A stretch of DNA of 46,708 nucleotides from Phragmitibacter flavus (lineage in GTDB: Bacteria > Verrucomicrobiota > Verrucomicrobiia > Verrucomicrobiales > Verrucomicrobiaceae): NCBI RefSeq assembly GCF_005780165.1, contig NZ_VAUV01000029.1, forward strand, positions 1 to 46,708. Reading direction: 5' to 3'. The translations under genes and the position numbers were made by a program. The first letter of the stretch is position 1. The number at the start of each line of letters is the position of its first letter. The notes beneath the pieces are model-generated. The model made no database searches. It was not told the origin of the DNA and worked only from the letters and a program-made list of their open reading frames with translations. Shown here piece after piece: positions 8,201 through 15,099 of the stretch.

Positions 8201-8887
8201 ATGTTGAGCAAAGCATCCTACCTCCTCCCGCTCATCGCCTGCCAGATCCTGCTGGCCGGGTCCCTCAACGCCGCCACCATGCTCATTGACTTCGGCCTTG
8301 GCTCCCTCAGCGACACCACCGGAAAAGGCCCCACCACCGGACTCGCGCAAACCTGGAACAACTACACCGACACCTCCGGTGCCACCAACCTTGCTCTCGT
8401 CGACACCTCCAATCTCAGCACCGCCATTATTCTCTCCACCAGCGGCAGCTTCAACGTTCTCAACGAAGCCGCCAACCCCATCGGTGCCCCCTATCCCAAC
8501 ATCGCAGCAGGCGACGCCTTCTTCAACAACCCCGCCCGAACCCTCACCTTCTCCGGACTCGACCCCCTTCTCACCTACAACATCACCGTTTACGGATACG
8601 CGAATCGCTCCGATTCCCGACTTACCAACGTCAACATCAACGGCGTCATCCAATCCTACGAACCCTCCAACACCTCCACCGGCAACCTCGACGGCGGCTT
8701 CGTCACCTTCACCGGCCTCGTCCCCAACGCCTCCAACCAAATTGCCCTCACCCTCACCACCTCCACCGGCAACTACATCCTCAACGTCATTGAGCTCACC
8801 TCCGTCCCCGAACCCTCCCGCGCGCTGCTCCTCACCACCGGCCTGCTTCTCAGCTTCCGCCGCCATCGCCACCGACCCAGGCAGTAA
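8201..8887 (+). CDS. PEP-CTERM sorted exported protein
   Basis: The product is 228 residues with an N-terminal signal peptide (SKASYLLPLIACQILLAGSLNAAT), a beta-rich body of about 170 residues beginning MLIDFGLGS, and a C-terminal PEP-CTERM tripartite signal: VPEPSRALLL, a short hydrophobic segment and the basic tail RRHRHRPRQ. PEP-CTERM proteins are cut and anchored or released by exosortase and often belong to the extracellular matrix. The body has no motif I can assign; it has the look of a galactose-binding or malectin-like jelly roll. It heads a run of three PEP-CTERM genes. No exosortase gene is in the window. Confidence 0.85.
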   Translation: MLSKASYLLPLIACQILLAGSLNAATMLIDFGLGSLSDTTGKGPTTGLAQTWNNYTDTSGATNLALVDTSNLSTAIILSTSGSFNVLNEAANPIGAPYPNIAAGDAFFNNPARTLTFSGLDPLLTYNITVYGYANRSDSRLTNVNINGVIQSYEPSNTSTGNLDGGFVTFTGLVPNASNQIALTLTTSTGNYILNVIELTSVPEPSRALLLTTGLLLSFRRHRHRPRQ

Positions 8888-8921
8888 CACGAACTCGCAA
8901 ACCTGCCTCAACCACCCATCG

Positions 8922-9773
8922 ATGAACCCGCTCCACCTCCTTCCTGCGGCCCTGATCACCCTGGTCCTGCTCAGCAGCACCCAGGCCGCCACGGTCGCCC
9001 ACTGGCGATTTGAAGGCGACACCACCACCTGGCTTCAAGACTCCAGCAGCAACGCGCATCACCTTTCAAATACCAACAGCACCTCCACCCAGCTTCTCCT
9101 GCCCGCCACGGGCGATGGCTCCTCCTTCGCCAATCCCATCCCCCAGTCCGGACTTCCCAACCTGTCCGCCACTTCTTTCACCGGTTCCGGATCGGGCATC
9201 ATGGCCACCGCCGGCAGTTCCTCCTGGACCTCAAACACCTTCACCATTGAGGCCATGGTCAACATCAGCAACACCACTGGCCTGAAAACCATCGTCGGCC
9301 ACCTCTCCCAAACCCTCGGACGCAGCTGGTTGCTCGGGATCCAAAACAACCAGCTCTCCATCCTGCTCGGCGATGGTGCCAGCGCCACGGAAACCTATCA
9401 CACCCCCTCATCCCCCAACTTCACCCTCGCCCTCGACAAGGACTACTACGTCGCCGTCGCCGTCAATCTCAATGCCGTCAACGCCTCTGAACGCCTCACC
9501 TTCTACATTCAGAACCTCACCGACGACGGCCCCCTCATTTCCACCCTCTTCACTTCCCTCTTCACCTCCCTCGAAGGATCAACCGACGGCCTCGCCATTG
9601 GCTCCACGGGCCACGCCTCCTCGCGATTCACCGGCCTCATCGACGAAGTCCGCTTCTCCAACACCACGCTCTCCGCCAGCCAGCTCCTCGTCCCCGAACC
9701 CTCCCGCGCCCTCCTCCTCAGCCTGGGTGCCGCCCTTTTCATCACCAATCGCCGCCGCAATCTCAGTCCTTAG
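8922..9773 (+). CDS. LamG-domain PEP-CTERM protein, tandem paralogue A
   Basis: Starting at ATG 8922 the product is 283 residues. The frame is open much further upstream, but the signal peptide NPLHLLPAALITLVLLSSTQAAT and the parallel with the next gene fix this start. A LamG/concanavalin-A-like fold (Laminin_G_3 type) spans about 25-245: VAHWRFEGD, FTIEAMVNISN, YYVAVAVNLN, GLIDEVRFSNTTLSASQL. It ends in a PEP-CTERM signal, VPEPSRALLLSLGAALF plus NRRRN. The likely role is extracellular glycan or matrix binding. Its TAG stop (9771-9773) lies in the TTAG that begins a heptamer repeat. Confidence 0.87.
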   Translation: MNPLHLLPAALITLVLLSSTQAATVAHWRFEGDTTTWLQDSSSNAHHLSNTNSTSTQLLLPATGDGSSFANPIPQSGLPNLSATSFTGSGSGIMATAGSSSWTSNTFTIEAMVNISNTTGLKTIVGHLSQTLGRSWLLGIQNNQLSILLGDGASATETYHTPSSPNFTLALDKDYYVAVAVNLNAVNASERLTFYIQNLTDDGPLISTLFTSLFTSLEGSTDGLAIGSTGHASSRFTGLIDEVRFSNTTLSASQLLVPEPSRALLLSLGAALFITNRRRNLSP

Positions 9774-9801
9774 CCTTTATCCTTTATCCTTTATCCTTTT
9801 A
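9774..9801. repeat. Heptamer array (CCTTTAT)x3 plus one variant
   Basis: Three perfect CCTTTAT units and a fourth, CCTTTTA, follow immediately after the TAG stop of LamG paralogue A. The same repeat, also introduced by TTAG, separates the histidine kinase from its regulator at 4713-4740, so this is an interspersed family rather than a chance run. Confidence 0.85.
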
Positions 9802-9804
9802 AAG

Positions 9805-9819
9805 CCCCCCACGAAAGTG
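9805..9819. repeat. Shared 15-mer CCCCCCACGAAAGTG, copy 2
   Basis: Identical to 8127-8141 and located 50 bp before the ATG of LamG paralogue B. A similar word, ACTAAAGTGAG at 10694-10704, lies about 50 bp before the next gene. Placement before several exported-protein genes suggests a promoter-proximal element; no convincing shared -10 box was seen. Confidence 0.35.
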
Positions 9820-9869
9820 AGCCCCACGAGCCTCGTCAAACCGTCGCGAACCTGCGTCAATGACTGGTG

Positions 9870-10703
9870 ATGAACCCGGTCCACCTTCTGCCTGCGGCTC
9901 TAATTAGCCTGATTCTCCTCAGTTCCGCCCAAGCCGCCACGGTGGCCCACTGGCGTTTCGAAGGTGACAGCAGCACTTGGCTTCTGGACTCCAGCGGCAA
10001 TGGCAATCACCTCACCAACGGCGGCAACGGAACTTCTTACGTCCTCCCCACCAGTGGTGCAGGCTCTGCATTTTCCGATCCCATTCCTCAAACCGGCACC
10101 CCCAACCTCAGAGCCCTCAGCTTCATCGGCGGCGGCACCGGCCTGCTCCGTGCACCAGACAGTCCCGCTTGGACCACCCCGACCTTCACCATTGAGGCCC
10201 AAATCAATCTGAACGCGGTCGGCGCCCTTCAATCCATCGCCGGCCACTTTTCAGGTGCCTCCGACCCCCTCACCCGCGCCCTGCTCTTTCATGTCAATAG
10301 CAGCAACAATCTGAGCGTCATCATCAACAACAACACCTTCTCCTCGACCTTGAATCTCAGCGCTGGAACCGACTATTTCGTGGCTCTTGCCGTCGATCTG
10401 ACCGCCCCGGAATCCCAGCGCCTCACCTTCTATCTTCAAGATCTGACCAACGGCGGAACCCTCCAGCAAAGCGTCCGATCAGCCAACGTCACCTCCGTCA
10501 ACAACACCACCGCCGACTTCTCCATCGGCAGCACCGGCAATCCCAGTTCCCCCTTCAACGGCCTCATCGACGAAGTCCGCTTCTCCAACAGCACTCTCAC
10601 CGCCAATCAACTCCTCATCGCCCCCGAACCCTCCCGCTCCCTCTTCCTCTGCCTGGGCCTCGGCCTCGTCTTCACCCATCGCCGCCGCAACTCACTAAAG
10701 TGA
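9870..10703 (+). CDS. LamG-domain PEP-CTERM protein, tandem paralogue B
   Basis: The product is 277 residues from ATG 9870; a GTG directly before it is a possible alternative. It is closely related to the preceding gene: NPVHLLPAALISLILLSSAQ, then VAHWRFEGDSSTWLLDSSGN, FTIEAQINLNAVGALQSIAGH, YFVALAVDLTAPESQRLTFY, GLIDEVRFSNSTLTANQL. The C-terminus APEPSRSLFLCLGLGLVF with RRRN is a PEP-CTERM signal. The sequence upstream of both genes is also alike (CGCGAACCTGCGTCAA against CGCAAACCTGCCTCAA), which supports a tandem duplication that included the leader. The expected location is the cell surface or extracellular matrix. Confidence 0.88.
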   Translation: MNPVHLLPAALISLILLSSAQAATVAHWRFEGDSSTWLLDSSGNGNHLTNGGNGTSYVLPTSGAGSAFSDPIPQTGTPNLRALSFIGGGTGLLRAPDSPAWTTPTFTIEAQINLNAVGALQSIAGHFSGASDPLTRALLFHVNSSNNLSVIINNNTFSSTLNLSAGTDYFVALAVDLTAPESQRLTFYLQDLTNGGTLQQSVRSANVTSVNNTTADFSIGSTGNPSSPFNGLIDEVRFSNSTLTANQLLIAPEPSRSLFLCLGLGLVFTHRRRNSLK

Positions 10704-10753
10704 GATGGTCGCCTCGCGCAAAACATGAGAATATCCACGTTCTTATCTCTGCC

Positions 10754-13700
10754 ATGCGTCTCCTCACCGTCCTCTTCCTAACCCTCGCGGCCCCGCTTCT
10801 TTCTGCCAGCGAACCCGCACCCGTCGCCTCTTGGAATTTCGACGACACCAGCAAAGACACCCCCGGCACCTGGCTTAACCCCAAAAAGCCCGCCGCCACC
10901 ACCACCGGTCCCCGCTCCCCCCGCTACGCCAACTTCCCCGAGAAAAACACCGCCCTCACCTTCCCCGGCAAAGGCACCGACACCTCCCTCATCATCAAAG
11001 ACAACGGCCCCGACGGCCCCCAGAGCCTCCAGTTCAAAAAAGGCGACCCCATCACCCTCGAAGCCTGGATCAAACCCAGCCCCCAACTCAACGGCGAAGC
11101 CTACATCATCGCCAAAGGGCGCCACTCCCAAAAAGGCTTCCACTCCATGAACCAAAACTACGGCCTGCGCGTCAAAAACGGCGACAAAGGCGTCCGCATC
11201 GGCTTCATCTTCTCCAGCCACGACGGCAACAACAAAAATCCCCAGTGGCACGTCTGGTGGAGCGACGACAAAGCTTACGAAGCCTCCTCCGCCTGGCACC
11301 ACATCGCCATCACCTACACCTTCGGCGTCGCCGACAGCCTCAAAGGTTACATCGACGGCAAACTCACCACCGGCACCTGGACCTTTGCCGGTCCCACCGA
11401 CCGCGCCCCCGTCACCGACACCGACGACCTCAAAATCGGCACCGCCCTCGAAGGCAAACCCGGCAACTCCTACAACGGCGACCTCGACGCCGTCGCCATC
11501 CAACGCGCCATCATCCCTCCCGCCGACATCCAAGCCCGTTACGCCTTCACCCCCGCCCCGCCCCCGGTTGTCGACACCGACCTCATCCCCGGCAAAGTCC
11601 TTGTCCAGATCGCCGAAGAAAATGTCCCCGCCTCCCGTGCCTGGCCCGAAGACAACCCCACCGTCGCCACCACCTACACCGAAGACGTCTTCGGCTTTTT
11701 CGAAATCCCCCACAAATACATCTCCACCGGCATCCGCGCCGACCGCTCCCCCGCCCTCGTCCGCGCCACCGCCAAGGTCGACCTCCCCGCTGGCAAACAT
11801 CGCCTCCTCCTCCGCGCCCGAGGCGGTGCCCGACTCTACATCGACGGCCAGCAAACCCTCACCACCCCGTTTCCCAAAGGCGACACCGGTGGCCACGGCG
11901 TCGTAGCCGACCAAGACACCTACCTCAACCTCGGACCCGACTTCCGCTTCGCCCCTCCCGGCAACCGCGAATCCACCATCACCTTCGAATCCAAAGGCGG
12001 CCAGCACCTCGTCCTCCTCGAAACCATCATCGGCTCCTCCGGACAACGCCCCGAACTCGGCGAAACCGTCATCGCCATCTCCCCCGAAGGCTCCCAACAC
12101 TGGCACCTCCTCAGCCCCGGCGACCGCCGCGTCCCCTATACCGACGCCGGTTGGGCCGCTTATGAAGCCGAACGCCGCCCGCGCATCGAAGCCATGAACA
12201 CCGCCGAACGCAACCGCGTCCGTGCCCAACAAAATCCCTACTGGGAAAAACGCCGCGCCGCCGCCGCTGCCTGGCTCGCCTCCACCAAAGATCAGCAACC
12301 CGCCGTTCCCGCCCTGCCTTCCGGCTACACCGCCAACAACCCCATCGACCACTTCATCGCCGCCCGCATCGCCGACGTCGCCCTTGCCTACCAGGCCATC
12401 CCCAGCGGTGGCGTCGACTTCCATCGCGAAGTTCAGCCCATCCTCGAAACCAAATGTTTCTCCTGCCATCAAGGCGGAAAAGTCAAAGGCGGACTCTGGC
12501 TCGACAGCCTCAAAGGCCTCCTCACTGGCGGCGACGAAGAAGGACCCGCCATCATCAAAGGCAAACCCGCCGACAGCCCCCTCATCCACCGCATCACCAC
12601 CGACGACGACAACCTCATCATGCCTCCCAAAGGCGACCGCCTCACCGCCGATGAAGTCGCCATCCTCGAAAAATGGATCGCCCAAGGTGCCTCCTGGCCC
12701 GAATTCAAAGTCGCCAACCTCAAACCCACCGACCTCAGCACCGACCTTCACTTCCTCCGCCGCGTCACCCTCGACACCACCGGCGTCGTCCCCAGCGAAG
12801 CCGAAGTCAACGCCTTCCTCGCCGACACCTCCAAAGACAAACGCGCCAAGGTCATCGACCGCCTCCTCGCCGACCCGCGCTGGGCCGACCACTGGGTCAG
12901 CTACTGGCAGGACGTCCTCGCCGAGAACCCCAACATCATCAACCCCACCCTCAACAACACCGGTCCCTTCCGCTGGTGGATCTACGAATCCCTTCTCGAC
13001 AACAAACCCATCGACCTCTTCGCCACCGAGTTGATCCGCCTCGAAGGCTCCAACCGTTACGGCGGCCCCAACGGCTTCGGCACCGCCACCCAAAACGACG
13101 CCCCCATGGCCGAAAAAGGTGCCATCGTCGCCTCCGCCTTCCTCGGTGTCGAAATGAAATGCGCCCGCTGCCACGACGCCCCCGCCCACATTTCCCTCCA
13201 AAAAGACCTCTTCCAGCTCGCCGCCATGCTCAGCCAGGAAAGCGTCAAAGTCCCCACCACCAGCAGCGTCCCCATGGACAAATTGCATGAAGGCGGCCGC
13301 AAACCGCTCATCAAAGTCACCCTCGCCCCCGGCTCCATTGTCGAACCCGACTGGCCATTCACCCGCTACGCCGACCCCAAAATCGCCGACCAACTCGTTG
13401 CCGAACCCGACAACACCCGCGACCGCCTCGCCGCCCTCGTCACCGCTCCTCAAAACGAACGTTTTGCCCAAGTCATCGTCAACCGACTCTGGCAGCGCCT
13501 GATGGGACGCGGCCTCGTCGACAACGTCGCCGACTGGGAAAAAGGCGGCCCCACCCATCCCGAACTGCTCACCTGGCTCGCCCGCGACTTCGTCCGCAAC
13601 GGCTACGACCTCAAGTCCACCGCCCGACTCATCCTCAACACCCACGCCTACCAGCGCGCCACCGACCCCACCCTCAACACCCCCAGCCCCCTCCACATCG

Positions 13701-14449
13701 CCCCCGCGCCCCGCCGGCTCAACGCCGAACAAATCGTCGACTCCCTCTTCGCCGCCACCGGCAAACCCTTCAACGTGGAAGAAGTCAGCCTCGACCTCGA
13801 CGGCAACCGCTCCGACAAAAACTCCATCACATTAGGAAAGCCCAACCGTTCCTGGATGCTTGCCAGCACCTCCAACGAACGCGACCGCCCCAGCCTCACC
13901 CTTCCACGACTCCAGGCCGTCGCCACCGTCCTCGAAGCCTTCGGCTGGCGCGGCGCAAGGCAGGACCCCATCAGCATCCGCGACAGCGCCCCCAACACCC
14001 TGCAACCCGCCATCCTTTCCAACGGCACCATGGGTTACTGGCTCACCACCCTCAGCGACGACCACGGCATCACCCAGCTCGCCCTGGAAGACCAGCCTCT
14101 CGACAAATTCATCAACCGTCTCTACCTCCGTCTTCTCACCCGCGAACCCACCGCCCAGGAACTCGCCTCCACCCGCGACCTCCTCCAGCCCGGCTACGAC
14201 AAACGCAGCATGGTTCCAGTCGCCAAAACCAAAGAAACCGTGACCAGCACCGGCGAACGTAAACGCCCCTACTACTTCACCTGGTCCAACCATCTCGACG
14301 GCATCGCCAACACCCTTGGTGTCGAAGCCGAAGAACGCGCCCGCCAAGGCGATCCTCCTACCGAAAAACTCAACGCCGAATGGCGTCAGCGCCTCGAAGA
14401 CCTCCTCTGGAGCCTCCTCAACCGCCCCGAGTGGCTCTTCAGCTCATAG
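10754..14449 (+). CDS. LamG / PSCyt1 / DUF1549 / DUF1553 'planctomycete cytochrome' protein
   Basis: From ATG 10754 the product is 1231 residues; an in-frame ATG at 10700 would add 18 polar residues before the signal peptide (MRLLTVLFLTLAAPLLSA). A LamG-like fold covers about 30-265, then a beta-rich region to about 450. PSCyt1 carries the haem motif CFSCH (Cys568, Cys571, His572) in VQPILETKCFSCHQGGKVKG, ending near DEVAILEKWIAQGA. DUF1549 follows (FLRRVTLDTTGVVPSEAEV, RWADHWVSYWQDVL), with a second CxxCH, CARCH at Cys803. DUF1553 makes up the rest (RLAALVTAPQNERFAQVIVN, VDNVADWEKGGPTHPELL). These exported proteins are abundant in Planctomycetes and Verrucomicrobia and are thought to serve redox steps in polysaccharide breakdown; the reaction is not established. 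Confidence 0.93.
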   Translation: MRLLTVLFLTLAAPLLSASEPAPVASWNFDDTSKDTPGTWLNPKKPAATTTGPRSPRYANFPEKNTALTFPGKGTDTSLIIKDNGPDGPQSLQFKKGDPITLEAWIKPSPQLNGEAYIIAKGRHSQKGFHSMNQNYGLRVKNGDKGVRIGFIFSSHDGNNKNPQWHVWWSDDKAYEASSAWHHIAITYTFGVADSLKGYIDGKLTTGTWTFAGPTDRAPVTDTDDLKIGTALEGKPGNSYNGDLDAVAIQRAIIPPADIQARYAFTPAPPPVVDTDLIPGKVLVQIAEENVPASRAWPEDNPTVATTYTEDVFGFFEIPHKYISTGIRADRSPALVRATAKVDLPAGKHRLLLRARGGARLYIDGQQTLTTPFPKGDTGGHGVVADQDTYLNLGPDFRFAPPGNRESTITFESKGGQHLVLLETIIGSSGQRPELGETVIAISPEGSQHWHLLSPGDRRVPYTDAGWAAYEAERRPRIEAMNTAERNRVRAQQNPYWEKRRAAAAAWLASTKDQQPAVPALPSGYTANNPIDHFIAARIADVALAYQAIPSGGVDFHREVQPILETKCFSCHQGGKVKGGLWLDSLKGLLTGGDEEGPAIIKGKPADSPLIHRITTDDDNLIMPPKGDRLTADEVAILEKWIAQGASWPEFKVANLKPTDLSTDLHFLRRVTLDTTGVVPSEAEVNAFLADTSKDKRAKVIDRLLADPRWADHWVSYWQDVLAENPNIINPTLNNTGPFRWWIYESLLDNKPIDLFATELIRLEGSNRYGGPNGFGTATQNDAPMAEKGAIVASAFLGVEMKCARCHDAPAHISLQKDLFQLAAMLSQESVKVPTTSSVPMDKLHEGGRKPLIKVTLAPGSIVEPDWPFTRYADPKIADQLVAEPDNTRDRLAALVTAPQNERFAQVIVNRLWQRLMGRGLVDNVADWEKGGPTHPELLTWLARDFVRNGYDLKSTARLILNTHAYQRATDPTLNTPSPLHIAPAPRRLNAEQIVDSLFAATGKPFNVEEVSLDLDGNRSDKNSITLGKPNRSWMLASTSNERDRPSLTLPRLQAVATVLEAFGWRGARQDPISIRDSAPNTLQPAILSNGTMGYWLTTLSDDHGITQLALEDQPLDKFINRLYLRLLTREPTAQELASTRDLLQPGYDKRSMVPVAKTKETVTSTGERKRPYYFTWSNHLDGIANTLGVEAEERARQGDPPTEKLNAEWRQRLEDLLWSLLNRPEWLFSS

Positions 14450-14460
14450 CCGACCGTGAC

Positions 14461-14502
14461 ACAGGCTTGCAGCCTGTAGGTGTGGCAGGCATTTTGCCTG
14501 CC
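14461..14502. repeat. Paired palindromes (ACAGGCT-TGC-AGCCTGT and GGCAGGCA-TTT-TGCCTGCC)
   Basis: Two perfect small hairpins, 14461-14477 (7-bp stem, 3-nt loop) and 14484-14502 (8-bp stem, TTT loop), follow the DUF1553 gene 11 bp after its stop. The layout is typical of extragenic palindromic repeats in PVC genomes. They could also end or attenuate transcription of the cytochrome gene, but there is no T-run. Confidence 0.85.
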
Positions 14503-14644
14503 CGGGTCGGGAGCTTCAGCGCGGAGCCTTCACTCAGGCCTCCATCTTGTCCCTCCCAGCAGGCGTCCTTCCCTGCGATCTCCCGTTCCCCGTCCGCCCC
14601 GATCCCCCATTTGACAACCCCCATCCCGCCCCCGAAACTCCCCC

Positions 14645-14890
14645 ATGACCGCGACCGTTGAAACCCTCCTTCAACAGGCCCTCACCCTGTCCTATGATGA
14701 ACGCGCCCTCCTGGCCGACCAGCTCTGGGAAAGCCTCCATCCCGACCCACCGCTCAGCGACGAACTCAAAACCACCCTCGATCGTCGCTGGGAAGAAATC
14801 GAAAATGGCACCGTGAAGTGCGAAGACGCTTTTGTTGCCTTGGATCGTTTGGAGAAAGAGCTGCATGAAAGACTTGGAGCAGCATCCTGA
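14645..14890 (+). CDS. Addiction-module antitoxin-like protein (orphan)
   Basis: This 81-residue protein fits the small 'putative addiction module component' family (TIGR02574 type): VETLLQQALTLSYDERALLADQLWESL, a helix-rich N-terminus, then LDRRWEEIENGTVKCEDAFVALDRLEKEL. Members normally precede a ParE/RelE-type toxin. Here the 209 bp that follow contain palindromic repeats and no toxin-like frame before the FAD oxidoreductase, so the gene appears to be an orphan antitoxin or a lone regulator. It is flanked on both sides by palindrome clusters (14461-14502 and 14926-15007). Its 3' end is less C-biased than neighbouring genes. Confidence 0.8.
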   Translation: MTATVETLLQQALTLSYDERALLADQLWESLHPDPPLSDELKTTLDRRWEEIENGTVKCEDAFVALDRLEKELHERLGAAS

Positions 14891-14925
14891 ACTCCACCCC
14901 ACGATAGATAAAATCAAGCCATGTC

Positions 14926-15007
14926 ATGTCCTGTAGGGACATCTCATAGCAGCCCGGCACAGTGTGCCGGGTATCCGATCGCACAACCCCGCGTCCTGTC
15001 AGGACGC
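14926..15007. repeat. Cluster of three small palindromes
   Basis: Three hairpins are visible: ATGTCC-TGTAG-GGACAT (14926-14942), CCCGGCAC-AGT-GTGCCGGG (14953-14971) and GCGTCCT-GTC-AGGACGC (14991-15007). All are perfect stems of 6 to 8 bp. The cluster fills most of the gap between the antitoxin and the FAD oxidoreductase and looks like another interspersed extragenic repeat family. Confidence 0.85.
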
Positions 15008-15099
15008 CTCATGCACCCGTCGCATCTCAAACTCCAACATCACCCCCCCTGCGAAAGACCATCTCGACATCCATCGTAGCCTTCTGTTACACCTTAACG

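Noticed and set aside
9900-10247. Minus-strand small frame in LamG paralogue B
   Set aside because: Shadow of a well-supported plus-strand gene with no start context or homology signs.
10778-13732. 984-codon open frame on the minus strand
   Set aside because: It is antisense to the DUF1553 gene, consists mostly of Gly/Ala/Val/Asp, and arises from C-saturated third positions of the real gene.
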